NCBI RefSeq assembly: GCF_001698815.1
Contig: NZ_LGSI01000025.1
Location: 1 to 64,000 of the forward strand
Length of the DNA: 64,000 bases
Direction: 5' to 3'
Source: Pseudomonas syringae
GTDB taxonomy: Bacteria; Pseudomonadota; Gammaproteobacteria; Pseudomonadales; Pseudomonadaceae
Part shown: positions 1 to 8,477 of the stretch, piece by piece
How positions within the stretch are numbered: the first letter of the stretch is position 1
How the letters are laid out: the number at the start of each line of letters is the position of its first letter
The notes under the pieces: model-generated
Told to the model about the DNA's origin: nothing
What the model saw: only the letters and a program-made list of their open reading frames with translations
Database searches by the model: none
Position numbers and translations under genes: made by a program

Positions 1-32
1 AGAGAATCCGAATTCGGCGTCGGCTGAGCTAA

Positions 33-61
33 CGCCTTCGGGGACAAGTCCCCTCCTACCG
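33..61. repeat. REP arm (right half of a REPIN)
   Basis: The palindromic core GGGGACAAGTCCCC is flanked by CCTTC and TCCTACC. The same arm recurs around 23504, 23659, 29740, 63130 and 63240, each time as one half of an inverted pair. The preceding bases resemble the spacer of the 23.6 kb copy, so the partner arm probably lies left of the window. Confidence 0.8.
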
Positions 62-146
62 ATATTCATTTGTTTGAATCACTCCCCCACACAACCAAAA
101 GCCCCGCCAACCAGAACGGTCGGCAGGGCTTTGCTTTCAGCATTTC

Positions 147-2396
147 CTAGAAGTGGAAATTGGCGCTCATCAAGGCGGTACGGCCAGCGGCCATGTGCGC
201 GTAGTGAGTGGTGAACACCTGATCGTAGTAACGCTTGTCGGTCAGGTTTTGCACGTTCAGTTGCAGGTCGACGTTCTTGGTCAGGGCGTAGCTCGCCATG
301 GCATCGTAACGCCAGTAGGAAGGCACCTCGACCGAGTTGGCTTCGTTACCAAAACGCGAATCCACGAAGGTTGCGCCGCCGCCGATGGTCAGTTTCGGAA
401 TCAGCTCGTAAGTCGACCACAGGTTGAAGCTGTTACGCGGCGTGCTCGGCATGTGATTGCCTTCGTCCGCTGCCAGCGTGGTCTTGACCAGCTCGCTTTC
501 CATGTAGGTGTAGCCGCCGTAAACCTTCCACTTGCTGGTGATCTTGCCGGTGTAGGTAAACTCCAGACCATTCACACGCGCCTCTCCGTCAAGCACCTGG
601 AACGTGGCGTTATCCGGGTCAGTCATGCGCGCGTTGGTTTTTTCGGTGCGGAACAAGGCAGCGGTCAACGACAGGTCATCGCCGAAGAAGTCCCACTTGG
701 TGCCCAACTCGTAGTTACGGTTCTTTTCCGGTTCAAGATCGTTGTTGGCAGCGGAAATTTCCAGGCCGCCGTTACCGCTGGTTTCGCCGGACGGGTTGCT
801 GGAGGTCGACCAGGCCGCGTAAATGGTGCCGTTCGGCAGCGGCTTGAAGACCAGGCCCACCTGATAGTTCCACAGCTGGCTGGTGTTTTCGCGCTTGAAG
901 TTGCCGGCAACGGTGTTGCGACCTGCAGTGGCGAAGCCGCTGGACTTGACCTCGTAGTCGTCATAACGCAGGCCGAGGTTCAACGACCATTGCTCGTTGA
1001 ACTTCAGGGTATCGAACACATAAGCGGCGCTGGTTTTGGTGTCGGTATCGGTGTACGCCAGGCTGTCCGTGATGGTGCCGTTCCACGCGTCTTTCGGCGT
1101 CGGGTTGTACAGGCTGGTGCAATCGCCGGAGCGAATCAGCGCGGCCGAACACACGCTGGCGATGGTACCGCCCGCGGCGTTAAGCACGTTGTAGTTGCGG
1201 TTGTGGGTGTCCTGATACGAGAACTCGATACCGGTTACCAGGCTGTGATTGATAAAGCCGGTGTCGAACTTGGTGCTCAAGTCAGTCTGGTTGACGAAGC
1301 CGCTGGACGTTGAGTTGCGGCTCTTGGCCGAACGCGACAGCGTGCCGTTGGCGACGTTGCCACGGCTGTCATCCGGGTTGGTGACGATGTAGTCCAGGGT
1401 CGAACGTGACATGCGGAAGCTGTTGGACAGGGTGAGGTTGTCGTTCAGATCGTGCTCAATCCGGAACGTACCGCTGTCGTTCTTGCTCTTGCGATAGTCG
1501 CGGTCGGTCAGGCCGTAGAAATTGCTTTCGTTGACGTGAGCCGGCTTGTCGACGATGTACTTGCTACGACCGGTGGTGGAGGTCAACGGGATGCCGTAAT
1601 CCGGCATGTCGTCAGTTTCCAGGTGGTAGTAATCGAGTTTGACGCGGGTGTCGGTACCCAGGCCGAAAGCGAACGACGGCGCAACACCCCAGCGGCTGAC
1701 GTCGACGTTATCGCGTCCGGCAACATTGGCATCGTGCTTCATCAGGTTCAGACGGAACGCCGAGGTGTCGGTGAGCTGCTGGTTCAAGTCAGCGGTGTAG
1801 CGTTGAGTCTGATCGGAACCAAAGGTGTAGCCGCCGTTATAGGCGTTGCCCAGGTGAGCGCCCTTGGTGATCAGGTTCAGGCTGCCGCCCGTGGAACCGG
1901 CACCGGTGAACGCCGAACCTGGCCCTTTGCTGATTTCTACCGATTCAATGTTGAAGATTTCCCGGCTTTGCGCCGCAACGTCACGCATGCCGTCGATGAA
2001 CACATCGCTTTCGGCGTTGAAGCCGCGAATGATCGGCCGGTCAGCGTTTGGGTTGCCGCCCTCGCCTGCACCGAAAGTGATGCCCGGCGTGGTGCGCAGC
2101 GCGTCAGCCAGGCTGGTGGCGGCGGTGTCGCGAATCACTTGTTGTGGAATCACTGTGACGCTTTTTGGCGTCTCGCGCAGTGGCGCGGTGTACTTCCTGG
2201 AGGCCGATTCTTCGGTCTTGTAGCTCGCGTCCTGTTCGCCATTGATGCTGGTTGCCCCCAGCGAAATGGCTTTTTCATCGGTGCTTTCTGCGGCATGGGC
2301 CATATGACCGGCCGACATTGCAGCGATGGCAACGCCCACTGCCGAAGCGAGTGAACGTGGCTGAACAGCTGTGGATTGTGGTGATTGACGCGACAT
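147..2396 (-). CDS. piuA: TonB-dependent siderophore receptor, PiuA/Fiu-like
   Basis: This is an outer-membrane beta-barrel receptor of 749 aa, predicted to import ferric catecholate-type siderophores using TonB energy. A signal peptide ends near AHAAES (residues 34-38). A plug domain follows at about 70-180 with the typical ETPKSVTVIPQQ start and the GPGSAFTGAGSTGG stretch. The rest is the barrel, with the LTDKRYYD motif and a terminal Phe. The start is preceded by GGGGAAGG. The identity leans on context: a PKHD oxygenase and a Sel1-repeat gene diverge from it, as I recall for piuA-piuC in P. aeruginosa. The exact siderophore is not readable from sequence. A Fur-like site lies in the divergent promoter region. 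Confidence 0.85.
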   Translation of the reverse strand: MSRQSPQSTAVQPRSLASAVGVAIAAMSAGHMAHAAESTDEKAISLGATSINGEQDASYKTEESASRKYTAPLRETPKSVTVIPQQVIRDTAATSLADALRTTPGITFGAGEGGNPNADRPIIRGFNAESDVFIDGMRDVAAQSREIFNIESVEISKGPGSAFTGAGSTGGSLNLITKGAHLGNAYNGGYTFGSDQTQRYTADLNQQLTDTSAFRLNLMKHDANVAGRDNVDVSRWGVAPSFAFGLGTDTRVKLDYYHLETDDMPDYGIPLTSTTGRSKYIVDKPAHVNESNFYGLTDRDYRKSKNDSGTFRIEHDLNDNLTLSNSFRMSRSTLDYIVTNPDDSRGNVANGTLSRSAKSRNSTSSGFVNQTDLSTKFDTGFINHSLVTGIEFSYQDTHNRNYNVLNAAGGTIASVCSAALIRSGDCTSLYNPTPKDAWNGTITDSLAYTDTDTKTSAAYVFDTLKFNEQWSLNLGLRYDDYEVKSSGFATAGRNTVAGNFKRENTSQLWNYQVGLVFKPLPNGTIYAAWSTSSNPSGETSGNGGLEISAANNDLEPEKNRNYELGTKWDFFGDDLSLTAALFRTEKTNARMTDPDNATFQVLDGEARVNGLEFTYTGKITSKWKVYGGYTYMESELVKTTLAADEGNHMPSTPRNSFNLWSTYELIPKLTIGGGATFVDSRFGNEANSVEVPSYWRYDAMASYALTKNVDLQLNVQNLTDKRYYDQVFTTHYAHMAAGRTALMSANFHF

Positions 2397-2456
2397 GTTG
2401 ATTCCTTCCCCAAGGAGTTGAGGCGGCGGAATATAGGGTAAACAAGTATTTGTAGC

Positions 2457-2476
2457 AATTGAGATACATTACTATT
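2457..2476. promoter_or_regulatory. Fur-like operator, piuA side
   Basis: The stretch AATTGAGATACATTACTATT partly fits the Fur consensus (AATGAGAATCATTATCATT type), with roughly three-quarters matching over the core. It lies about 60 bp upstream of the receptor start, where a piuA promoter is expected. Binding is inferred, not shown. Confidence 0.45.
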
Positions 2477-2563
2477 CGCGAAAAACTTACATTCTTTACA
2501 TTTGGAATTTACGAAATTTTCATCTTCATTGACGTAGGTCGCCGTTCAGGGTTTTACACAGTC

Positions 2564-2582
2564 AATAAGAATCACTACCATT
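2564..2582. promoter_or_regulatory. Fur box, piuC side
   Basis: AATAAGAATCACTACCATT matches a consensus Fur box (AATGAGAATCATTATCATT) at 16 of 19 positions. It ends 30 bp before the piuC start codon, so bound Fur would cover the promoter of the oxygenase gene. Iron repression of the whole divergent locus is the expected regulation. Confidence 0.65.
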
Positions 2583-2612
2583 CGCTCCCTCTCCTGCACA
2601 CGGTGCTGCGCC

Positions 2613-3293
2613 ATGCTTCTACACATCCCCGGCTTGTTCGACCGCGACGAAGTGGCTCGCATCCGTCAGGCACTGGAAGCGACGGACTGGGCCGACGGCA
2701 AAATCACCGCCGGTTACCAATCGGCCAAGGCCAAGCACAACCTGCAACTGCCCGAAGGCCACCCGCTGGCGCTGGAAATCGGCACAGCCATGCTCGAACG
2801 CTTGTGGGCCAACCCGCTGTTCATGTCGGCGGCACTGCCCCATAAAGTCTTTCCGCCACTGCTGAACTGCTACACCGCAGGCGGCAGTTTCGATTTCCAT
2901 ATCGACAATGCCGTGCGCCAGTCCAAAGGCAGCATCGAGCGAGTGCGCACCGATCTTTCCAGCACGTTGTTTTTCAGCGATCCGGATGAATACGACGGCG
3001 GCGAACTGGAAATCCAGGACACTTACGGCATCCAGCGCGTCAAGCTGCCAGCGGGCGATATGGTGTTGTATCCCGGCACCAGCCTGCACAAGGTGAACGC
3101 GGTTACGCGCGGCGCACGTTACGCATCGTTCTTCTGGACGCAAAGCCTGGTGCGCGAAGACAGCCAGCGCACGCTGCTGTTCGAGATGGACAACGCGATC
3201 CAGAAGCTGACCCAGGACGTGCCCGATCATCCGTCACTGATCCAGCTGACCGGCACTTATCACAACCTGCTGCGCCGCTGGGTCGAGGTCTGA
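2613..3293 (+). CDS. piuC: Fe(II)/2-oxoglutarate-dependent PKHD-type hydroxylase PiuC
   Basis: This is a 226-aa cytoplasmic oxygenase of the YbiX/PiuC family; the substrate is unknown. The iron triad is visible as H96-x-D98 (in FDFHIDNAV) and H159 (in GTSLHKV), with R169 as the likely 2-oxoglutarate ligand. The length is normal for the family. The start ATG has only a weak upstream purine stretch. It lies divergent from the TonB receptor behind a Fur-like box and 3 bp ahead of the Sel1-repeat gene, so the three probably form an iron-regulated unit. The family is known to neighbour siderophore receptors; a role in processing the imported siderophore is inference. Confidence 0.9.
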   Translation: MLLHIPGLFDRDEVARIRQALEATDWADGKITAGYQSAKAKHNLQLPEGHPLALEIGTAMLERLWANPLFMSAALPHKVFPPLLNCYTAGGSFDFHIDNAVRQSKGSIERVRTDLSSTLFFSDPDEYDGGELEIQDTYGIQRVKLPAGDMVLYPGTSLHKVNAVTRGARYASFFWTQSLVREDSQRTLLFEMDNAIQKLTQDVPDHPSLIQLTGTYHNLLRRWVEV

Positions 3294-3296
3294 CCC

Positions 3297-4094
3297 ATGA
3301 GCTGGAATCTGCAACGCAAGGAAGAACTCGACGGCGACCAACTGCGCGCCATGCTCGCCGACCATCCGGCCAAGGCCGCCCAGGCGATCATCGGCGCAGC
3401 GGCGAGTAACGTCGTCGATGCCCAGGCATTGCTGGGCCAGATTCTGCTGGATGGCAAAGGCATTGAACGCGATCCGAAACTGGCGCTGACCTGGTTCGAA
3501 ATCGCTGCGCGCAATGGTCACTTGATGGCGCGCAACATGCTGGGCCGTTGCTTTGAGCATGGCTGGGGTTGCAGCGCCGATGCTGCCAAAGCCGCCGCGC
3601 ACTATGAACAGGCCGCCAAGGCAGGTCTCGACTGGAGCCTCTATAACCTGGCCAATCTGCTGGCCACCGGACGCGGCGTCGTCCAGAACCAGCAACGCGC
3701 GTTGCAGTGTTACCAACGCGCCGCGCAAATGGGCCATGCCAAATCCATGAACCTGCTGGGGCGTTATCTGGAGGATGGCCTGTTCTGCCTACAAGACCTG
3801 CCCGCCGCCTATGACTGGTATCGCCGCTCGGCCGAGGGCGGCGACTTTCGCGGGCAGTTCAGCCATGCCGCCGTACTGGCTGATCACGGCATGACTGATG
3901 AAGCACTTGGCTGGCTGCAACTGGCGCTGGAACACGGCAACCTGAATTTCCTGCGGGTCAGCCGCTCAGTCCTGTTGTCGTCGAACAACCCGCCCATCAA
4001 GGCGTTGGCCCTGGATTACCATCGCCGCGCGGCAGAACTGGGCGACGAAACCGATGCTCAGCTTTTCCAGACGCTGTGCAATTCCCGAAGGTAA
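3297..4094 (+). CDS. Sel1-like repeat protein
   Basis: This 265-aa soluble alpha/alpha-repeat protein begins 3 bp after piuC and is almost certainly cotranscribed with it. Sel1 repeats are visible as successive units such as AQALLGQILLDGKGIERDP, ARNMLGRCFEHGWGCSAD and SLYNLANLLATGRGV, from about residue 40 to 190. Such proteins act as protein-interaction scaffolds; the partner here is unknown. The same neighbour follows piuC in P. aeruginosa, as I recall. Oddly, its last 37 bases overlap the 3' end of the convergent toxin-like gene on the other strand. Confidence 0.85.
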   Translation: MSWNLQRKEELDGDQLRAMLADHPAKAAQAIIGAAASNVVDAQALLGQILLDGKGIERDPKLALTWFEIAARNGHLMARNMLGRCFEHGWGCSADAAKAAAHYEQAAKAGLDWSLYNLANLLATGRGVVQNQQRALQCYQRAAQMGHAKSMNLLGRYLEDGLFCLQDLPAAYDWYRRSAEGGDFRGQFSHAAVLADHGMTDEALGWLQLALEHGNLNFLRVSRSVLLSSNNPPIKALALDYHRRAAELGDETDAQLFQTLCNSRR

Positions 4095-4771
4095 TCGACC
4101 AGCTCGTCTGAATGGCGCAGAAAGTCGTCAGCACGCTGGATGACGTCCGGACTACCTTCCAGCACGTTGTCGAAAAAGTAATTCACCGCAAAAACGAGCT
4201 TGCTGATTTCGTGCACATAGCCGGCTCTGAATTTATCCCCGTCTAGAACCCCGCGAAACTCGTCGAGGTATTCCCGGATTCGTTGCGCTTCTGCGCCCGT
4301 AGACGTTTCCAGCCAGGTCTGCAGCTCGGCTATCGGCACGAGAACATCATCGATGGGCGACGTCTCGAGGGACAGAAGGCTCGCATCCAGGGTGCTGAGG
4401 TAGGTCCTGACCAAAGCAGACGCGTCCAGCAGCAGATTGGCGACCTCCTTCTGGTATTGCAGGAAAGCCGCACTTTCCTCGGCAGTCCTCTGGGGCTTGT
4501 CCAGCAAGAGAATGGCTTGCTGATAAGGCGCAATGTCGATCTTGCTCAGGCCTGCGCCGATGCCGATGATCAACTCCGTGGCAGCTGCGTCCACGGCGTT
4601 TACCTTATCCAGTAACGCCTGCAATTGCGCCCTCAAGGACGGCCAGTACAGTTCACCCGGCGTGCTGGCGAGGCGGGTCATGTCACGGCGATGCTTCTCT
4701 AGCACTTCGATATCCGGCAACGGACACCCATCAAGCATTCTTGTCGGCAAAACTTCATTGGCGACTGTCAT
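4058..4771 (-). CDS. Short XaxB-like binary toxin component
   Basis: This 237-aa protein is the second gene of the leftward pair. Its ATG overlaps the stop of the XaxA-like gene (ATGA), with a strong GGAGGTGG site in front. It is helical and coiled-coil rich. Its C-terminus (SDELVDYLRELHSVWK) resembles the end of the XaxB at 7443-8414 (AKALSDNVSDLRARWK), and the N-terminal helical regions also correspond. It is about 85 residues shorter, apparently missing central stalk/tongue material. It could be a divergent B subunit, a decoy, or a decayed copy. The family link rests on gene order and weak similarity, so function is inferred. Confidence 0.6.
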   Translation of the reverse strand: MTVANEVLPTRMLDGCPLPDIEVLEKHRRDMTRLASTPGELYWPSLRAQLQALLDKVNAVDAAATELIIGIGAGLSKIDIAPYQQAILLLDKPQRTAEESAAFLQYQKEVANLLLDASALVRTYLSTLDASLLSLETSPIDDVLVPIAELQTWLETSTGAEAQRIREYLDEFRGVLDGDKFRAGYVHEISKLVFAVNYFFDNVLEGSPDVIQRADDFLRHSDELVDYLRELHSVWKS

Positions 4772-5931
4772 TGGTCCACCTCCGCGACCGCATGGTTAAA
4801 GGCTGTCAGCAAATCCTGACTGTGTTTCCTGATCTCGGCCCAGCACTGGATCATCGCCTTGAGCCGGGCGACGAAAACCACCAGATAAACCGCGTCGTCC
4901 ATATGGCTGAGGCGCCGGGCTGAACTGTCGATATACGCCAGGACCAGTATCCAGAGGCTTTCCAGATTGGAGGCGCCGGACGCGGCGGCACTCATGCGCA
5001 CACCCAGATCCTGAACATCGGTTTGCAGGCTGAGCAACGCGGCGATCAGCGCATGGTTATGGCGAATCTCTTTCTGCACCTCCCGCTTGCGCGCCAACAG
5101 CGCTTCCAGCTGTGTCTGCGGCGAGGCCTCGGCGCCGGGAATGAACAAGCTCCCGGCAAACGACAGCAGGCCCCATTGGCGCTCCAGGAAATCTTCGAAG
5201 CTGTCAGCGTGCTGCTGGATCTGGCGATTGAGTTCGTCCAACTCCTGATTCAATTCGACCAGGGCGCTGTCCTTGCGATGGCGCTGCATCAGGGTCAGCG
5301 TCAAGCCGACCGCAGGCGCGATGCGGGTTTTAAGCTCAGTCTTGAACGAGCTTATGCCGGAGCTGACCTGGGTTGTGGTGCGGCTGCACTCGCGAATGAC
5401 AATGCGCATGTCTTCAACCAGCGCAAGCAGCGTCGGCGCGCGACTTTTATCCCGCACGCTCAATTCCACGCGCGGGTGACTCGCCATATCCACCGCATCG
5501 ACATCGCCGACCACGCCTATCGCGCTCTGAAAACCTTCCAGGCCTTCGATAAAGCTGATCAGCGTTTGCCCGCTGCTTTTCAATGCATCGGAAAACACCA
5601 CGAGGTCCGAGCCCACCGTCTTCATGCCACTCTCGATTTCCGGCCAGCCGTGAGCATGACGCTTGACCGACTGATGCAGGTTCTGCATTTCCATGGGTTC
5701 AAGCCCGGGGACGCCGGCAACTTCATAACCGAGGAATTTTTTCACCTGCGCAAGCTCGCACGGCAACTCCAGCGCAGTCGCGACATAGCGCTTGATGGCC
5801 CGGACATCCGTATCGGTGACGATCAGACCCGGCGCTCGACCTGCGGAAGTTTCGCGCCGGGTGCGGGTATTTATGTAGTTCGAACTTATTTCATTGAGTC
5901 TTTCGACCGTTAGTTCATCGTGTGCAAGCAT
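4768..5931 (-). CDS. Alpha-xenorhabdolysin-type toxin subunit A (XaxA-like), leftward copy
   Basis: This protein of about 387 aa is homologous to the XaxA at 6223-7392. Shared blocks include KFLGYEVAGVPGLEP versus KFLLGYDKIDVPGLEP, and AAASGASNLESLW versus GAASGATNLQELW. XaxA/YaxA is the component that forms alpha-helical pores together with B. The hydrophobic hairpin (WGLLSFAGSLFIPG) is shorter than in the other copy. The frame is open to a GTG at 5958 and has an ATG at 5940. The ATG at 5931 has AAGGA eight bases upstream and gives an N-terminus collinear with its paralogue. It is translationally coupled to the short B-like gene. Confidence 0.75.
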   Translation of the reverse strand: MLAHDELTVERLNEISSNYINTRTRRETSAGRAPGLIVTDTDVRAIKRYVATALELPCELAQVKKFLGYEVAGVPGLEPMEMQNLHQSVKRHAHGWPEIESGMKTVGSDLVVFSDALKSSGQTLISFIEGLEGFQSAIGVVGDVDAVDMASHPRVELSVRDKSRAPTLLALVEDMRIVIRECSRTTTQVSSGISSFKTELKTRIAPAVGLTLTLMQRHRKDSALVELNQELDELNRQIQQHADSFEDFLERQWGLLSFAGSLFIPGAEASPQTQLEALLARKREVQKEIRHNHALIAALLSLQTDVQDLGVRMSAAASGASNLESLWILVLAYIDSSARRLSHMDDAVYLVVFVARLKAMIQCWAEIRKHSQDLLTAFNHAVAEVDQ

Positions 5932-6222
5932 ATTACTCATCCTTGTATATCGGCGCACTCTTCACGCTAATGATTATATTTTCCAGCGGGCGGCAGCTTA
6001 CTTAACGAACCTGCCAACAAAGCACTAACATATTACCGACACAGCACCCGATAACGACTCAATTGCTCGACGGTACAATATCCAACTCCAGCACACACTT
6101 TTCCTACACACACAATCCAACTAATGAACTGACATCCATTCAAAACAGCTGCTAACTTTCGTAACAGCCACGCAAACATACTCATAATTCAACACTGTCA
6201 TCTCATGACTCAAGGAATAGAC
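5932..6222. promoter_or_regulatory. AT-rich divergent promoter region between the two toxin pairs
   Basis: Roughly 290 bases separate the two divergent A-subunit starts. The stretch is markedly AT-rich compared with the flanking coding DNA and must hold both promoters. I cannot assign specific -35/-10 boxes or an operator with confidence. Confidence 0.4.
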
Positions 6223-7392
6223 ATGACACCTGTAAAGACCGAGATCTCGCAAAGTCTGATGAACGAAATCACTACAGGCTTTATCAATGTTGTCTCAAGC
6301 GCCAGCCCGGAAGTCACCCGCGCGCCGGGGGTCCTGGCAACTGCCAAGGACATACAAGCACTCAGAAGGTTCGCTGCCGACGCGAATGCGCTTCCACAAC
6401 GCCTGGATCAGGTTAAATTTCTGCTTGGCTACGATAAAATCGACGTCCCCGGGCTTGAACCCAAGGACATTCTGAATCTGTATAACGACATCCAGAATAC
6501 TGCCGAGCTGTGGCCTTACCTCGAAATAAACATGAAAAATGTGAGTGCAGGTCTCGGCGTATTCGCGGACAACCTGAAAAGTATCGGTAACGATGTAATT
6601 GCACAAATCCAACGCTTTGACAGCTACTCCAACGAAGGCGTCGTTGACGAGTACAAGGACGTTCCCCTTGAATCCATTCCCCACTCGCCCCTGCTCGCCA
6701 GCGACGAAAAAAGAGTCTCGACCTTGGGAAGCTTTATCAAGGAGTTGAACGACCTCCTTGATGAGCAGAAAAAAGAAGCCGCCGACGTCAAGGACAGGAT
6801 CACCGATTACAAGTATGAGTTGACAGGTCTGGCCGCCAAGGTTGGGCTCAAACGCAAGCTCTGCCTGACCGCTGCCAGTAATATGGATTCGAGCAATCTT
6901 AATGAACAGATCGAATCGCTGAACACCCGCATTGCCGAGGAGCAGCGTACCTATGAAACCTACTGTCGTTACATCTGGGTCGGCGCATGGTGGGGGCCTG
7001 TAGGCCTCGCGATCAGCGGAGGTATTTATGGATTCAAGGCGAACGACGTGTGGGGCGGTATTGAACGGTTGATCTCCGAGAAACAGCAATTGAGCGATAA
7101 GTTGCAATCCGGCAAAGCGGCCAACGCTCTCGTGACTTTTGAAACCAGCCTGCAAGATCTAACCTTGCGTATTGATGGGGCGGCCAGCGGCGCGACAAAT
7201 CTGCAAGAGCTGTGGACGACCATCACGACCTACATCATGAGCGCGGCCAAGCGTTTCAAAGATACCGGCAACGCTACCTTACTGACTGTGCTGGTTTCAC
7301 GGCTGACCAATCTGATCTCAAACTGGCAAGAAGTAAAACTAAAAGCCGAACTACTGCAAAGCGCATTTGATTATTCCGCCGAGCCACTTTAA
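6223..7392 (+). CDS. xaxA: Alpha-xenorhabdolysin family binary toxin subunit A
   Basis: This 389-aa alpha-pore-forming toxin subunit resembles XaxA of Xenorhabdus and YaxA of Yersinia. The protein is helical with long coiled-coil stretches. A strongly hydrophobic hairpin lies at about residues 251-271 (YIWVGAWWGPVGLAISGGIYG split by Gly/Pro), the expected membrane foot. A C-terminal helix block contains GAASGATNLQELW. The ATG at 6223 has AAGGA six bases upstream and is preferred over the in-frame ATG at 6205. There is no signal peptide, as is usual for the family. The B subunit gene follows after 50 bp. Target cells (insect, amoeba or other) are unknown. Confidence 0.85.
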   Translation: MTPVKTEISQSLMNEITTGFINVVSSASPEVTRAPGVLATAKDIQALRRFAADANALPQRLDQVKFLLGYDKIDVPGLEPKDILNLYNDIQNTAELWPYLEINMKNVSAGLGVFADNLKSIGNDVIAQIQRFDSYSNEGVVDEYKDVPLESIPHSPLLASDEKRVSTLGSFIKELNDLLDEQKKEAADVKDRITDYKYELTGLAAKVGLKRKLCLTAASNMDSSNLNEQIESLNTRIAEEQRTYETYCRYIWVGAWWGPVGLAISGGIYGFKANDVWGGIERLISEKQQLSDKLQSGKAANALVTFETSLQDLTLRIDGAASGATNLQELWTTITTYIMSAAKRFKDTGNATLLTVLVSRLTNLISNWQEVKLKAELLQSAFDYSAEPL

Positions 7393-7442
7393 TCACTTTA
7401 GTTCATCACACCTTTTGTTATTAACTTAGAGACCGAGTCACT

Positions 7443-8414
7443 ATGACGACTACCTTTGACCCCATTCAGCTTGACCTTGAAACGATTCGTTCGTGCAGGG
7501 ACAGCATCAAAGCTCACGTGCTTGATCTTGATGGCATCTATCTGCCGACACTCCAGGAAAAGGTGCGAACACTGGCAACCGATATTAATCAAGCGGACGA
7601 TCAAGCCCGATCAACCCTTGCCTTGCTACCCGCTGCCTTGCAAGTCCGCGCGATACAATCCACTTTGAATGTGTTGATCAAGGAGGCCGCGCAGTCCGGG
7701 CCGGTGCCACCGCAACATGTAGCAGAGGTGAGCAGCTATCTCGAAGATGCACTCAACCAGACGCGCGAGCATTACAACGCTCTGTCGATGCGCCTCGACA
7801 ACTTGCGCGCATTTGATACCGGCAACATCACCGACCTGCAAGGCAGCCTCAATCAGCAACTGGAGATACAAGAGGCGGCGCTGAATGAAACCGAGGCCAG
7901 ACGCGAGCGATACGCTGAACATAAGCGGACCCTCAACGCTGCCATGTCAGTGATAGAAGACAAAAATATGATTGACAGGCTTATCCCGCTGCTCGACGCG
8001 TTCAAGGAATTCGATCCCAAAACCCCCCAGGCATCCCTGGTAAGAGCGGCCGTCGTCAGCGTGCAGAATATTCTGCGGATGGCGAGCGAATCAGTGAAGT
8101 ATGTAGATCTGGTTGAGGCCAGAGCAAACGTGCAGGCAGAACTGAATTCGATCACAGAGCAACTTGGCGACATCAGGCCGCGCATCAAATCCTTGCAGCA
8201 GCGACTTCAGCAGTTGAGTACTGCCCAGACCCTTGAGCAAAACGTGACGCGCTATGAAGAGCAAGTCAGGAAAATCTGCACCGCGCTGCTTACCTTCATC
8301 GACGCGCAACCAGCGCCCTCGAGCGTTAGCATCGTCGAGGATGTCGAAGCGTTTATCGCCAACGCCAAGGCCCTTTCGGACAACGTGAGCGATCTTCGCG
8401 CTCGCTGGAAATAA
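7443..8414 (+). CDS. xaxB: Alpha-xenorhabdolysin family binary toxin subunit B
   Basis: This 323-aa partner subunit is close to the usual XaxB/YaxB length. It is almost entirely helical. Long heptad-rich segments run at about residues 125-165 and 225-265 and would form the stalk that pairs with XaxA to build the pore. There is no signal peptide. It follows xaxA in the same direction, so the two are probably one transcript, ending at the strong terminator 19 bases downstream. The assignment rests on gene order, length, helical character and recollection of the family; a profile search would confirm it. Confidence 0.8.
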   Translation: MTTTFDPIQLDLETIRSCRDSIKAHVLDLDGIYLPTLQEKVRTLATDINQADDQARSTLALLPAALQVRAIQSTLNVLIKEAAQSGPVPPQHVAEVSSYLEDALNQTREHYNALSMRLDNLRAFDTGNITDLQGSLNQQLEIQEAALNETEARRERYAEHKRTLNAAMSVIEDKNMIDRLIPLLDAFKEFDPKTPQASLVRAAVVSVQNILRMASESVKYVDLVEARANVQAELNSITEQLGDIRPRIKSLQQRLQQLSTAQTLEQNVTRYEEQVRKICTALLTFIDAQPAPSSVSIVEDVEAFIANAKALSDNVSDLRARWK

Positions 8415-8432
8415 CAGCGGGGTCGAGAATGC

Positions 8433-8462
8433 AAAAAACCCGCGATCACTCGCGGGTTTTTT
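8433..8462. terminator. Bidirectional Rho-independent terminator
   Basis: AAAAAACCCGCG and CGCGGGTTTTTT form a perfect 12-bp stem around a 6-base loop. The T-run on either strand allows it to end both the rightward toxin transcript and the leftward speC transcript. Confidence 0.93.
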
Positions 8463-8477
8463 GTTCAGCCGTAACGC

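Noticed and set aside
153..1313. Long open frame on the plus strand across the TonB receptor
   Set aside because: It is an antisense shadow of the receptor gene, with no ribosome site and no domain sense.
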